Shown: positions 7,922 through 17,989, numbered from the stretch's first letter. The stretch is 64,000 bases of DNA from Limnochordaceae bacterium (GCA_014896295.1 JADBKR010000008.1:708745-772744); one strand, 5' to 3'. Numbers and translations are program-made. Notes: generated by a model from the letters alone, not told the origin.

Positions 7922-8908
7922 ATGGTCACGGAGATCAAAGCCGTACGCGGGGGCCTGCGCAAGCGTCCCACGGACGGGCCCGGCGCCGCCACGGCGCGGC
8001 CCAAGCCGGAGTGGCTCAAAGTACCGTTGCCGGTGGGGCCCGTGTACGCCCGGGTCTCGGGGCTGGTGCGCGAGCTGGGCCTGCACACGGTGTGCCAGGA
8101 GGCCCGTTGCCCCAACGTGGCGGAGTGCTGGGGCCACGGCACCGCCACGTTCATGATCCTGGGGTGGGTGTGCACGCGGGCGTGCAAGTTTTGCGCCGTG
8201 GCGACCGGCAACCCGAGGGGAGCCGTCGACGCCGGGGAGCCGCAGCGGGTGGCCACCGCCGTCCGGGAGCTCGACCTCGAGTACGTCGTGCTCACCTCGG
8301 TCGACCGGGACGACCTGCCCGACGGGGGCGCCGCGCACTTCGCGCGCACCGTCCGGGCCATCAAAGAGGCTGCGCCCTCGACGCGGGTGGAGGCGCTCAC
8401 GCCCGATTTCCGCGGCGACCGGGCGGCGGTCGCCCTGGTCGTCGACAGCGGGCTCGACGTGTTCGCCCACAACCTGGAGACGGTGCGCAGGCTCACGCCC
8501 CGGGTGCGGGATCCGCGGGCGACGTACGACCAGAGCCTGGAGGTCCTGGCCTTTGGCAAGCGGCATCGCCCGGAGGTGCTGACCAAGTCCAGCCTCATGC
8601 TCGGGCTCGGGGAGACGGATGGCGAGATCCGGGAGGCCATGCGGGACCTGCGAGCGGCGGGCGTCGACATCCTCACCCTCGGGCAGTACCTGCGCCCCAG
8701 CAAGAGTCACCTCCCCGTGGAGCGGTACGTCACGCCAGCGGAGTTCTTGCGCTACCGGGATTGGGGATACGAGGAGGGGTTCGTCGAGGTCTTCAGCGGG
8801 CCGCTCGTGCGCAGCTCGTACCGGGCAGACCGGGTGTTCGAGGAGGCCAAGGCGGGCCAGCCGGCAGGCGCCGGGGCCGGAGGCGTGGCGGCTTCGCGCC
8901 CGGACTGA
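7922..8908 (+). CDS. lipA: Lipoyl synthase
   Basis: Radical SAM enzyme of 328 residues that inserts two sulfurs into protein-bound octanoyl groups to make lipoyl cofactors. The family-specific auxiliary cluster motif C-x4-C-x5-C is [12 protein letters not shown] (Cys58, 63, 69). The radical SAM motif is CTRACKFC (Cys84, 88, 91). The C-terminal RSSY serine that ligates the auxiliary cluster is present. [12 protein letters not shown] and [16 protein letters not shown] segments are also canonical. No lipB is visible next to it, so octanoyl transfer must be encoded elsewhere. Confidence 0.97.
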   Translation: MVTEIKAVRGGLRKRPTDGPGAATARPKPEWLKVPLPVGPVYARVSGLVRELGLHTVCQEARCPNVAECWGHGTATFMILGWVCTRACKFCAVATGNPRGAVDAGEPQRVATAVRELDLEYVVLTSVDRDDLPDGGAAHFARTVRAIKEAAPSTRVEALTPDFRGDRAAVALVVDSGLDVFAHNLETVRRLTPRVRDPRATYDQSLEVLAFGKRHRPEVLTKSSLMLGLGETDGEIREAMRDLRAAGVDILTLGQYLRPSKSHLPVERYVTPAEFLRYRDWGYEEGFVEVFSGPLVRSSYRADRVFEEAKAGQPAGAGAGGVAASRPD

Positions 8909-8935
8909 CCGCCTGCGCCAAGCGGAGGAAGACCC

Positions 8936-11525
8936 GTGCGAGCGTACCGGCAGCGGCTCGTGGCGATTCTGCTCGCAGTGGCCGTCGCGGGGGCGGCCGT
9001 GGAAGCGAGCGTTGCCCCTCCCGGCTTCGCAGGGCCGGTGCTGGAGCCGCTGGAGGAGCTGCCGGTAGCGCCGGGCGTCCGGCTGCAAACGTACGCCTTT
9101 ACGGGCGACGCCGGTGTCAGCCGGGTCTACGTCCTGTCCGCGAAGCTCCGTGGGGCTCCGGTCCGGATCCGCACCACCAGCCCCGGCCCAGGGGGCGGGG
9201 TGCTCGGCCTGGCGTCTGTGCCCATGCAGGCGGCCTCGGTCACCGCGGGAGCCCGTTCGACGGTCGTCGCGGCCGTCAACGGAGACTTCTGGACAGGCCC
9301 GCCCCTCGCCGGCGTGCCTTATCACCTGCAGATCCGGGAAGGGGAGCTCCTCTCCAGCCCTCAACCGGTGGGAGCGGCGTGGGGCCTTACCTCCGAGGGC
9401 CAGATGCTGCTCGAGCCCGTACGCATGGACGCCGTCATCTGGACGGCGGGCGGTTCGAGGAGCCGGCTTTTGGCGGTCAACAAGCCTCGAGGCCCGCAGG
9501 CGCTGGTTCTCTACTCGCCTTCGTGGGCAGCTTCGACCCGCACGGGGCCCGGGGGAACGGAGGCCGTCATCGCCGCGCTGACGCCTCCTTTGCCGCTGCG
9601 GGCCGGGGTGACCTACGCCGGCACGGTGAGCGCCGTGGTGGAAGGCCCGGGCGACACCGCCATCCCGCCGGGAAGCCTGGTACTATCGGGCGCGGGCGAG
9701 GCGGCGCAGTGGATGGCCCGCGTGCTCCGGCCCGGTACTGCCGTGCGCCTTCGGATCGACCTGTGGGGCGAATCCGGCCGCACCTGGAACGATGTGATCG
9801 AGGCCATCGGCGGCGGCCCTGGGTCCCTGCTACGCAACGGGCGTCCGGACCCGGGCCTTCCCTCCGTCGAGGGGGTGCATCCCCGGACGGCCCTGGGCGT
9901 GAGGGGCGACGAGCTTCTGCTCGTCGCCGTGGACGGGCGCCAGCCTCCCTACAGCACCGGCGTCACCCTCGAAGAGCTGGCCTGGATACTCCGGGGGCTC
10001 GGCGCCACGGACGGGCTCAACCTCGACGGCGGGGGGTCGACGACCCTCCTGGCGCGCCTGCCCGGGGAGCCAGGCTTGCGGCTCGTCAACCGGCCGTCCG
10101 ACGGGTCGGAGCGGGCGGTCGGCAACGCCCTGGCCGTGGTGAGCACGGCCGCTCCCACCGGCGTGCTGCACCACGTCTTCCTGCGCCCCTCGCGGCTGGT
10201 CTTGCTGCAGGGCAGCGCCTGGCCTCTGCGGGTGCTGGGAGCGGACGACGTGCTGGCACCGGTGGCCGTCGACCCGGGCACCGTCCGGTGGGCCGTCGAG
10301 GGAGGGGTGGCGGAGGTCGACGCGGCCGGGCGGCTGCGAGCCCGGCGCCCCGGCGAAGGTTGGGTCGTGGCCAGCGCCGGGGGCGTGACAGCCCGCGTGC
10401 CCGTGCGGGTCGTCGGGGCTCCCGACCGGGTGCAGATCGAGCCGGACCCCGTGGTGGTGGACCGCGGCGGCGCGGCCGAGTTCGTGGTGCGGGCCTGGCA
10501 CGAGGGCCAGGAGCTGCTGGTTTCGCCCGAGCTGTTCGACTGCCGGATCTCCGGTGTCGCCGGCACGCGGATCGAGGGCCATGACCTGGTACGGGCCGGC
10601 CCGTCGGCCGGAGGCGAGGGCCTGCTCACTTGCGGGAGGCCCGGCCTGGCCCCCGCCAGCGCGCGCCTCGTGGTCGGCAAGCCGCCGGTCCTCGCTGGAG
10701 GGCTTCGAAGGCCCCTGGCGCGTGCAGGCCCTCGCCGTGCGGGCACGGGCGTCGGTACGCGTGGCCCAGCGGCCGCTTCCGGTGAGGCTCGGGACTTACT
10801 CCCTGGAGCTTGCCTACGACTTTACCGCGGGCCCCGCGGGTACCCGGGCCGCCTACGTGGTCTGGCCGGACGGCCTGCCCCTGGATGGCCGGCCTCGTAG
10901 CCTGGGCCTGTGGGTTTACGGGGACGGCGGCCGCCACTGGCTGCGGGCCACGCTGTACGACGCGCTCCGCCGGGACGGGCCGGGAATCACGGTGGACTTC
11001 ACGCCCAAGGACGGGCTCGACTGGGTCGGGTGGAGGCACGTGCAGGCCCCGATCCCGCCGGACGTGCGCCCTCCGGTGACGGTGCGACGGATCTACGTGG
11101 TGGAGACCGACGCCTCGCGCGGCGGCCGGGGCACCCTCTACTTCGACCACCTGCGGGCCATCTACTCCGACACCGGCGAGGATCTCGAAGGACCCGTCGT
11201 CGTCCCCCGGACGCCGCCTCCCGGCGCACGGGTAGCGGGCGCGATGCCCGAGATCGCCGTACAGATCCACGACCGGGGCGCCGGCGTGCAACCGGCCGCC
11301 ATCCTGGCGATGCTGGACGGTCGTCCAGTGCCGGTCCGCTGGGACGAAGGGAGCGGCCGGGCGACTTTGGTGCTCGCTGCGCCCCTGGCGCCGGGTCTGC
11401 ACCACGTCAAGGTGGAGGCGGCCGATCGGGCGGGTAACCCCTCCCAGCCGTGGGCCGAGTGGAGCTTCACCGTGGAGGCTGCGCCCGGGCCCGCACCAGC
11501 ACCACCGGGCCGCGCCATTGACTGA
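8936..11525 (+). CDS. Secreted phosphodiester glycosidase (NAGPA/DUF2233) with C-terminal beta domains, frameshifted
   Basis: The GTG start lies behind GGAGGAAG. An N-terminal signal peptide is followed by a NAGPA domain, with STVVAAVNGDFWTG, HPRTALGVRGDELLLVAVDG and the hallmark DGLNLDGGGSTTLLARLPGE. After it come Ig-like beta regions. The frame is lost near 10690-10700 (after RLVVGKPP) and continues in another frame as SLEGFEGPWRVQALAVRARA, a carbohydrate-binding or CIA30-like domain (GTLYFDHLRAIYSDTGE), then an Ig-like domain (AGAMPEIAVQIHDRGAGVQP), to 11525. Assembled it is about 860 residues, acting outside the cell, probably on envelope glycans. The 3' end overlaps the convergent Usp gene by 59 bases. 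Confidence 0.85.
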
Positions 11526-12381
11526 GGATCTTGGGCGTCACGCTACCTGCCCAGAAGGCGTCCCAGCCCTTGAGGGCATGGCTCGCCATGACCACCAGGT
11601 CGATCCGGGCGTCCCGGAAGGCCCCCACGAGCTCGGCTGCCGGCTCACCCCGGCGCACCTGGGCCTTGGGCGGAGTCGCCTGCTCGCACAGGCGGGCGCC
11701 CAGGCGCTCGAGGTAGTGCACGGCCGCCTGTTCCTCGATGTCGAGCCGGGCGTCGACCGTCCGGGGAAGCAGGCGCCCTGCTGCCGCTCGCTCCATGGGC
11801 AGGTCGCTCCTGCGGGGCACGACCGTCACCAGGTGCAAAGTAGCCCCGAGCGCTCTGGCCAGCTCGCAGGCGACGGGAAGGGAGTGCTCGTGGTGCGGGC
11901 CGCCGTCCAGCGGCACGGCGATCCGGTCGCATCGCCACGGCTCGGGGGTGGCGTCGGGGTGGACGACGAGCACGGGGCGGGTGCCGTGCACCAGCACCTG
12001 CTGGGCAATGCTGCCCACCAAGAATCCCCGCATCCCCCCGTGCCCGTGCGTGGAGAGCATGACGAGGTCGTTGGCCAGCTCCTCGGCGTGCTGCACGATG
12101 CTGCGCGCCACGTCGCCCTCGGCCGCCTCGTGCACGTGGCACTCGACGGACAGGCCCTTACCCGCCAGGCGCTGCATCACGCCGTCCAGGTAAGCTCCCG
12201 CCTCGGCAGGGTCGCAAAGGTGCCGGTCTCCGTGGACCTGTACCGGCGCCCGGGCCTCGATGACGTGGAGCAGGGTGACGGAGGCCCCCAGGGAGCGCGC
12301 CATCGTCTCGACGACGGGAAGCACCGCCTCCGCCAGCCGGGAGCCGTCCAGGGGCACCAGCAAACGGTTGAACAGCGGCAA
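11467..12381 (-). CDS. Tandem-domain universal stress protein
   Basis: Protein of 304 residues with two Usp domains. Domain one starts FNRLLVPLDGSRLAEAVLPV and carries the ATP-binding pattern G-x2-G-x9-GS in HGHGGMRGFLVGSIAQQV. Domain two starts RCDRIAVPLDGGPHHEHSLP and ends VVMASHALKGWDAFWAGSVT with a less canonical nucleotide loop. It starts one base after the stop of the Nramp gene, so it is probably co-transcribed with that transporter. Its 3' end lies antisense inside the glycosidase gene. Confidence 0.93.
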   Translation of the reverse strand: MPLFNRLLVPLDGSRLAEAVLPVVETMARSLGASVTLLHVIEARAPVQVHGDRHLCDPAEAGAYLDGVMQRLAGKGLSVECHVHEAAEGDVARSIVQHAEELANDLVMLSTHGHGGMRGFLVGSIAQQVLVHGTRPVLVVHPDATPEPWRCDRIAVPLDGGPHHEHSLPVACELARALGATLHLVTVVPRRSDLPMERAAAGRLLPRTVDARLDIEEQAAVHYLERLGARLCEQATPPKAQVRRGEPAAELVGAFRDARIDLVVMASHALKGWDAFWAGSVTPKILSQWRGPVVLVRARAQPPR

Positions 12382-12382
12382 C

Positions 12383-13705
12383 TCACCGGCCTCCCGTGAG
12401 CGTCTGCTGGAGCAGGTACGCGTTGAGCACCACGATGAGCGCCGTCACGGCACCCGCCACCGCCGTCGTGAGGCGGTGGTTGACCAGCGGCCCCATGATA
12501 TCCCGGCGGGCCGTAAAGATCACCAGGGGCACCACCGCGAAAGGCAGCCCGAAGCTGAGCACCACCTGGCTGATGACCAGGGTGCGGGTCGGCTCGAGCC
12601 CGAGGGCGATGACGACGAACGAGGGCGCCATGGTCACGATGCGGCGCACCCAGACGGGGATGTGCCAGTGCAAGAACCCCTGCATGATCACCTGCCCCGA
12701 CATCGTGCCCACCGTCGAGGAAGAGAGTCCCGACGCCAGTAGCGAGATGGCGAAGACCCAGCTGGCGGCCGGCCCCAGCAGCGGCTGCAGGGTGCGGTGG
12801 GCGTCCTCGATGGTCGCTACGTGGGTGAGGCCGGCTCTGTGAAAGGTGCTGGCCGCCATGATCAGCATGGCGGCGTTGACCAGCCCGGCGATGCCCATGG
12901 CCAGCACCACGTCGACGACCTCGTAGCGGAACAGGCGTTGCATGAGCCGGGGTTCACGGATGACGATGCGGCCCTGGGTGAGACTGGAATGCAAGAAGAC
13001 GACGTGCGGCATCACGGTGGCGCCCAGGATGCCGGTGGCCAGGAGGACGCTCTCCGGGCCGGCGAAGCTCGGCACCACCGCGTGGTGGACGATGAGCCCC
13101 CAGTCGGGGCGGGCGAGGATGGTCTCGACGACGTAGGCGAGGGCGATGACCCCGACCATGGCGCTGATGACCGCCTCGAGCGGGCGGAAGCCGTGGCGCT
13201 CCAGGGCCAGGATGACGAAAGTGGCGACGGCCGTGAGCACGGCGCCCCATAGGAGCGGAATGTGGAAGAGCAGGTTGAAGCCGAGCGCCGCTCCCAGGAA
13301 CTCCGCCAGGTCCGTGGCCATGGCCACGCCCTCCATGAGCAGCCACATGGGATAGAGCAGCGGGCGGGGGAGCCGATCGCGCAGCAGCTCGGCCAGGTTG
13401 CGGCCCGTGGCGATCCCGAGCTTGGCCGAGAGCGACTGCACGAGCATCGCCATCAGGTTGCTGGCCAGGATGACCCAGACCAGCCGGTAGCCGAACTGGG
13501 CTCCGCCCTGGATGTTGGTGGCGAAGTTGCCCGGATCGACGTACGCCACCGAGGCGATGAACGCCGGGCCCAGGAAAGGGAGCAGCCGCTCCCAGGCGCG
13601 CCGGCGGCTTGCCCCGTGGAGGACCTCGACGGCCACCGCCACGGTGGATGCGTCCCGGGAGCGGGCGGGGGCGCCCGCGGCCTCCGCCGGAAACGGGTGT
13701 TGCAT
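12383..13705 (-). CDS. Nramp-family divalent metal (Mn/Fe) transporter
   Basis: Integral membrane transporter of 440 residues with about 11 helices. Family hallmarks: the metal-binding SVAYVDPGNFATNIQGG in helix 1 (Asp and Asn ligands), VMPHVVFLHSSLTQ in helix 6 (Met ligand and MPH motif), and SGLSSSTVGTMSGQVIMQGF. It imports manganese or iron by proton symport, as MntH does. A DtxR/MntR-like inverted repeat lies just upstream (separate entry), and a Usp gene follows after one base. Confidence 0.94.
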   Translation of the reverse strand: MQHPFPAEAAGAPARSRDASTVAVAVEVLHGASRRRAWERLLPFLGPAFIASVAYVDPGNFATNIQGGAQFGYRLVWVILASNLMAMLVQSLSAKLGIATGRNLAELLRDRLPRPLLYPMWLLMEGVAMATDLAEFLGAALGFNLLFHIPLLWGAVLTAVATFVILALERHGFRPLEAVISAMVGVIALAYVVETILARPDWGLIVHHAVVPSFAGPESVLLATGILGATVMPHVVFLHSSLTQGRIVIREPRLMQRLFRYEVVDVVLAMGIAGLVNAAMLIMAASTFHRAGLTHVATIEDAHRTLQPLLGPAASWVFAISLLASGLSSSTVGTMSGQVIMQGFLHWHIPVWVRRIVTMAPSFVVIALGLEPTRTLVISQVVLSFGLPFAVVPLVIFTARRDIMGPLVNHRLTTAVAGAVTALIVVLNAYLLQQTLTGGR

Positions 13706-13711
13706 GGTATG

Positions 13712-13725
13712 TTAGCCATCCCTAA
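13712..13725 (-). promoter_or_regulatory. Possible DtxR/MntR-type operator before the Nramp gene
   Basis: On the minus strand TTAGGGATGGCTAA lies seven bases upstream of the Nramp ATG and next to an AT-rich TAATCATTT tract that could serve as a -10. The TTAG/CTAA arms and the TTAGG..GGCTAA layout resemble iron- and manganese-responsive DtxR-family boxes. The match is short and made by eye, so it is a candidate only. It also covers the position where the ribosome site (AGGGATGG) would lie. Confidence 0.35.
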
Positions 13726-13759
13726 ATGATTATTTCAGCGCGGCTTATCCCGCCTCATT

Positions 13760-15131
13760 CTAGCGGTTGGGGGGTTCCCCGGCAACTGCCGCCCCTCCCG
13801 TGGCGGAGGGCGAGGGACGCCCTCGCCACGTCGCGCGGTAGCCGATGAACGCCGTGGCCGCCACCACGCAGGCGCCGGCTGCCGCTGCCAGCACGCCGGG
13901 AGGCGACCACCGGTCGTACATCGCGCCGCCGCCGACGGGCCCCAGCATCCTTCCCGCCTGCACGGCTCCGCCCATGACGCCCTGGAAGAGTCCTGCCCGG
14001 TGGGCCGGCGCGATCTCGGCCACGGCTGCCGGGAGCGCGGGGAGCACCAGCATCTCGCCCAGCGTCAGGATGGCCATGCCGGCTACGAACCCCTCGTAGC
14101 GGGGCACCTGCCAGACGAGGAGGAAGGCGGCGGCGAACAGGCTCGTCCCCGCGATCATCTGGCTGGGCAGGCTCTTCAGCCACCGGCGCACGACCCCCAC
14201 GATCAGCGGCTGGGCGAACACGATGATGAGGCCGTTGAGGGTCCAGAGCATGCCGTACGAGGAGAGGGGGTATCCGAGCTCCCGCATGTAGACCGAGATG
14301 ACGGCCTGCCACTGGCTGTACGCCATCCAGATCAGCGCGACCCCCACGGCAATGAGGCCGAGCGCGGCCAGCGCGCGGCCGGGAGCCTCCCGGTCGAGCG
14401 AGACCGCTCGAGCCCGCCGCTGCCTTTGCCGGCCGCGGCCGCCGCAGCCGGGGACCTCCGCGCGCCGGCGCAAGGGTAGCCGGCAGGGAGCGCCAGACGA
14501 CCGCCCCGTAGCCCAGGGCCGCCGCGGCGTTGACCAGAAAGGCAGCGGTGAAAGAGCGCTCCGCGACCACGCCTCCCAGCGCCGTCCCGACGGCGACGCC
14601 TGCATTACGGGCGACGTAGAGGAAGTTGAAGCCCTTGCGCCCTCCCTCCGGCCAGGCGCGGGCCAACAGCGCGCTCTGAGCCGGATCGAGCAGGCCGTAG
14701 GCGAAGCCGTTGAGCCCCATGGCGACCACGTAGACGGGCCATATCCGCACGAGGCCGATCACCGCCAGCATCGCTCCCGCCAGGACCAGGGCCGCCAGCA
14801 TGACCCGTCTGGGCCCTACCCGGTCGAAGAGCGCCCCGCCGGCCAGCTGGCCGGCCAGCCCTGCCCCGGACGAGAGCAGCAGCACCAGCCCCGCCACGAC
14901 CAGGGGCTTGCCCAGCGCGAAGTGGATGTACACCGTGTTGATGGGCCATACGAACGACGAACCCGCGGTCAGCACGAAACCCCCCAGCGCCAGCACCCAT
15001 AACACCGCGGGAACGTCATGCGGTTCACCGATGCCGACGGCTCTGGCCAGCCACGCTGCAGCTCCTGCCGGCCGCCGCGAGGAACCCGGCAACGCCACGC
15101 GCTCGCCCGCTTTCCCGCCCGTCCGGGGCAC
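13760..15131 (-). CDS. MFS transporter, frameshifted in the central loop
   Basis: Twelve-helix major facilitator. The N-terminal half (VLWVLALGGFVLTAGSSFVW, the GALFDRVGPRRVMLAALVLA A-motif, SFTAAFLVNAAAALGYGAVV) and the C-terminal half (ALIWMAYSQWQAVISVYMRE, LNGLIIVFAQPLIVGVVRRW) are in different frames. The break falls in the charged cytoplasmic loop around 14400-14470, where selection on sequence is weak. The assembled length of about 455 residues is normal. It lies on the same strand as the metallo-beta-lactamase gene upstream and the Nramp gene downstream. The substrate is unknown, though the pattern resembles drug-export MFS proteins. Confidence 0.8.
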
Positions 15132-15182
15132 CCTGCGCAGATTCGCACCCGCCGGGCTGACCCCTGCCGGAGCAGGGTCCGC

Positions 15183-16289
15183 TCAGGCCGGGGCGTAGCG
15201 GACGACGGGCTCCTCCACGGCGTGACGGAGCCTGCCGTGCTCGACCAGCCACTCGAGGTGCGACAGCGCCTCGGCCACGGCAAAGCGGGTGCCGATGAGC
15301 TCGGGCTGCGGTCCGAAGAGTTGGAGCTGCACGTCCCACGCGGTGGCGAGCAGGTCCCCCCGGCCGTCGGCGGCAGCCGCTCGTGCCGAGACGATGGCTT
15401 CTACCCGGTCGAGGCGCTCGCGGTGGTGGGCCCGCAGTTCGTCGATGCGCCGGGCAAGATCCTCGATGGGGTGGCGGTGCCCGGGCAACACGAGCCGGGC
15501 GGGGAGCTGCTGCACGCGCTCGAGCGAGCGCAGGTATTCGATCAGCGGGTTGACGCGGGAGTGGGGCCAGAGGCTGATGTTGGGCGTGATGGGGCGCAGG
15601 ATGAGGTCGTCGGCCACGAGCAGACGCTCGTCGGGTTCCCACAGCACGAGCAGACCCTCGGAGTGGCCCGGCGTCCACAACACCTCGAACGACCGGCGCC
15701 CCACCCGGATCCGGGAGCCCTCGGCCAGCGGGGTCAAGCGGGGGAGCGGGTGCACCATGGCCACCTGCTGCAGGTGGTGTGCCGGGAGCTGGCGGGTTAC
15801 CTCGGCGGGCACGCCATGGCGCACGAACTGCGCTTCGATCGCCTCTCCCGCGTCGCTGCCCCCGTCCCAGAACCGTTCGACTTGCGGCAACTCCTTGTCC
15901 AGGATCAGCACGGGCGCGTGGCACCGTTGCTGGAGCCAGCCGGCGCAGCCGATGTGGTCGGGGTGATAGTGGGTCACCACGATCTGCTCGATGTCGGCAA
16001 AGCCGATGCCGAGCTCGCCCAGGACCTGTTCCCAGCGAGCCTCGGCTTGCGGGGTGTGATGCCCGGCATCCACGACGGTCCAGCCGGCGTCGCCCTCGAT
16101 CAGGTAGCTGTTCACGTAGCGAAGCGGCACCGGGATGGCGATCGGGACCCGCCAGATCCCCGGAAACACCTCTTCGTGCGGCGGATCTGCGTGCACCACG
16201 GGCAAGCCCCCCACACGCTTCCGGGATTCGACGTCCGGGGACCTCTCCCTTGGGATCCTCCGGGGGACGACGGGCCGGGGGAGGGGCAA
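15183..16289 (-). CDS. MBL-fold metallo-hydrolase (glyoxalase II/LACTB2-like)
   Basis: Metallo-beta-lactamase fold hydrolase. The first strands (YVNSYLIEGDAGWTVVDAG) lead to the metal motif THYHPDHIG (His107, His109, Asp111, His112 in the longest reading). Further ligands are the His of LWTPGHSEGLLVL, the Asp of LLVADDLILR and the His of LPGHRHPI. A C-terminal winged-helix-like tail (TRFAVAEALSHLEWLVEHGR) is typical of LACTB2-like proteins. The first 30 residues are atypical, and a GTG near 16199 behind GGGGGG may be the true start. The substrate is not predictable. Confidence 0.88.
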   Translation of the reverse strand: MPLPRPVVPRRIPRERSPDVESRKRVGGLPVVHADPPHEEVFPGIWRVPIAIPVPLRYVNSYLIEGDAGWTVVDAGHHTPQAEARWEQVLGELGIGFADIEQIVVTHYHPDHIGCAGWLQQRCHAPVLILDKELPQVERFWDGGSDAGEAIEAQFVRHGVPAEVTRQLPAHHLQQVAMVHPLPRLTPLAEGSRIRVGRRSFEVLWTPGHSEGLLVLWEPDERLLVADDLILRPITPNISLWPHSRVNPLIEYLRSLERVQQLPARLVLPGHRHPIEDLARRIDELRAHHRERLDRVEAIVSARAAAADGRGDLLATAWDVQLQLFGPQPELIGTRFAVAEALSHLEWLVEHGRLRHAVEEPVVRYAPA

Positions 16290-16366
16290 CGGGGAGAGAC
16301 GGCGAGTGCGGCATCGCTGCGGGGAAAAGGACGCGGGTCCAGGCTACCCGGCCCTGCCGTCCGGGA

Positions 16367-16395
16367 TTGCTGAAGGGGAGGGCGATAGGTAAACT
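16367..16395 (+). promoter_or_regulatory. Sigma-A-type promoter of the C39 peptidase cassette
   Basis: TTGCTG at 16367-16372 is separated by exactly 17 bases from TAAACT at 16390-16395. Transcription would start near 16402, giving a leader of about 35 bases with GGAAGG six bases before the ATG of the C39 gene. The sequence around it is unusually AT-rich for this genome. Confidence 0.6.
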
Positions 16396-16436
16396 AAACT
16401 CGCCCCGCCAGAAACCGGCCGCTTGGAAGGTGTTCC

Positions 16437-17150
16437 ATGCAATCACGTGGCTGGAGCCGCATCCCTGAGCGTGGGAGGATAGCGCGCCTAACCACGGTCA
16501 TGGCGCTGGGTACGCTACTGGGGATGGCGAGCCTCCTCCGGGGGGCTCCCGGCCGTGCCATGGGCGTCGACCCGCTCTCGTGGCGGCCCTCGGGAGAGAC
16601 GGCGGCACGGTTTCTCGGCATCGTGCGGCAGAGTGAGGACCACTCCTGCGGTTACGCCGCGGTCGCGACGGTGCTCGCGTCGCTTGGCCACCCTGTGAGC
16701 GAGCGGGAGCTCATGGACGGCACCGGGCCCGGAGCGAGGTTGCGACCGGCGTCGGTGGCCGACCTGATCCGGGTGTTCGAGCGCCATGGCGTGCGGGCCC
16801 ACGCGGTCCGCAGCAGTTGGGAGCAGCTCCGATCCTACTTCGCACGATTCACGCGGCCCGCCGTCGCGCTGGTCGACCACCGCCGTCGCCACTTCACGGT
16901 GCTGCTGGCCGCCGATGCCGACGCCGTGTACCTGGCCGACCCGAGCCTCGGGCACCAGGTCCTGAGTCCCGCCCGCTTCCAGGCCGGCTGGACCGGCGTG
17001 CTCGTACTGGTCGACCCCGACGGCCGGCTGGGTTCTTCCGGACCCGGAAGCGAGACGGCGGTGGCAGAGGCGTTGCGGCAGATGCGCCAGAGACATCGCC
17101 TGCTCATGCGGTGGCCGGTGGGTGACGGCTGGGCGGGCGGCGGGAGGTGA
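16437..17150 (+). CDS. Stand-alone secreted C39-family cysteine peptidase
   Basis: Protein of 237 residues with an N-terminal signal or anchor helix (LTTVMALGTLLGMASLL) and a papain-like C39 domain. The catalytic triad and oxyanion glutamine are all visible: Gln65 and Cys71 in VRQSEDHSCGYAAV, His152 in RRHFTVLLA and Asp168 in VYLADPS. C39 enzymes cleave double-glycine-type leaders of bacteriocins, usually as part of an ABC exporter. Here the domain stands alone, without transporter parts, and would act outside the membrane. Its stop overlaps the next gene by GTGA, which makes an operon with the secreted proteins downstream. Confidence 0.9.
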   Translation: MQSRGWSRIPERGRIARLTTVMALGTLLGMASLLRGAPGRAMGVDPLSWRPSGETAARFLGIVRQSEDHSCGYAAVATVLASLGHPVSERELMDGTGPGARLRPASVADLIRVFERHGVRAHAVRSSWEQLRSYFARFTRPAVALVDHRRRHFTVLLAADADAVYLADPSLGHQVLSPARFQAGWTGVLVLVDPDGRLGSSGPGSETAVAEALRQMRQRHRLLMRWPVGDGWAGGGR

Positions 17151-17989
17151 GGAAGGTGGCCTGGATCTCGAGGGACAGGGCTCACCGGGTGGCCCTGGTC
17201 GGCGTGACGGTTGCCGCCTGGCTTGGTCTCGGCGGCATGTCCGGCTCGGGGTGCCGTGCCGCCGGCTTCATCCAGCCCGGCCCGGTCGATGGGTGGAGAG
17301 TGCGTCTTTCGATCGAGCGGGCCGCTTCCCCGGGAGGGACCTGGCCGGAGTGGCGGGACGAGCCCATGTCCGTGGGCCTGGAAGGCTCTCGTCGCTGGGT
17401 GTGGAGCGCCGCAGGGGTGGAGTGGCGATCGATCGCAGGCGCTTCGTGGCGGGCAGTGCATCGATCCGGCCAATCAGACCTCGAGTGGCCTCTCGGGCCG
17501 GACGCAGGGCCGTCCGGGAGCTGGGGCGTCCTTTTCGAAGGCGCCAGCCTCGCCCTCACCGCCTCCGCCCGCGACGAGGCCGGCGCATCGAGCCGCGAGT
17601 GGAGCGTGGCGCTGGGAGTGCAGGCGCCCGGCGACGGCGGGCCGTGGTATCCGGTGCAGACCATCGGGATGACACAAGCCTGGGTCATGGATCCCGCTTT
17701 GGTCGCCGTCGGGGGGGCGATGAGCGCGGGCGGGGGCAGCGCTCCTCTTGCCAGGTGGACTTTGCACGGCCAGTGGATCCACGTGCTTTCGGACCGCCTG
17801 GGCCTGCATGCTTCGGTGGAAGCGGGATGGAGCCTCCCCGGCCGGGAGCTGGCGGCCCGCGTGGCGTCGGGCCTGACCCTCTTCCGGGACAGCCGGAAGG
17901 ACGTATCGGTGACGGTCTCGTGGAGGCTGGACGACCCGGGCGCCTATGCGCTCTGGGCGGAGTTGCAGTGGCCCTCGGACGGGGCGTAG
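17147..17989 (+). CDS. Secreted beta-rich protein of unknown family in the C39 operon
   Basis: Protein of 280 residues starting with GTG and overlapping the peptidase stop by four bases. The N-terminus (HRVALVGVTVAAWLGLGGM) is a signal peptide. The mature part is a series of alternating-polarity strands rich in Trp and Gly, for example SREWSVALGVQ, LARWTLHGQWIHVLSDRLGL, HASVEAGWSLPGRELAARVA and KDVSVTVSWRLDDPGAYALW. It ends near an aromatic ELQW strand. This pattern looks like a small beta-barrel or other beta-sheet surface protein. I do not recognise a family. Its place between the C39 protease and the glycine-rich precursor suggests a part in export or capture of that product. Confidence 0.7.
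   Translation: MRKVAWISRDRAHRVALVGVTVAAWLGLGGMSGSGCRAAGFIQPGPVDGWRVRLSIERAASPGGTWPEWRDEPMSVGLEGSRRWVWSAAGVEWRSIAGASWRAVHRSGQSDLEWPLGPDAGPSGSWGVLFEGASLALTASARDEAGASSREWSVALGVQAPGDGGPWYPVQTIGMTQAWVMDPALVAVGGAMSAGGGSAPLARWTLHGQWIHVLSDRLGLHASVEAGWSLPGRELAARVASGLTLFRDSRKDVSVTVSWRLDDPGAYALWAELQWPSDGA

Noticed and set aside
7460..10584. Very long open frames on both strands across the NUDIX-lipA-glycosidase region
   Set aside because: They are antiphase shadows created by high GC content; the translations are Arg/Gly/Pro-rich without family likeness, while lipA, NUDIX and NAGPA motifs lie in the other frames.
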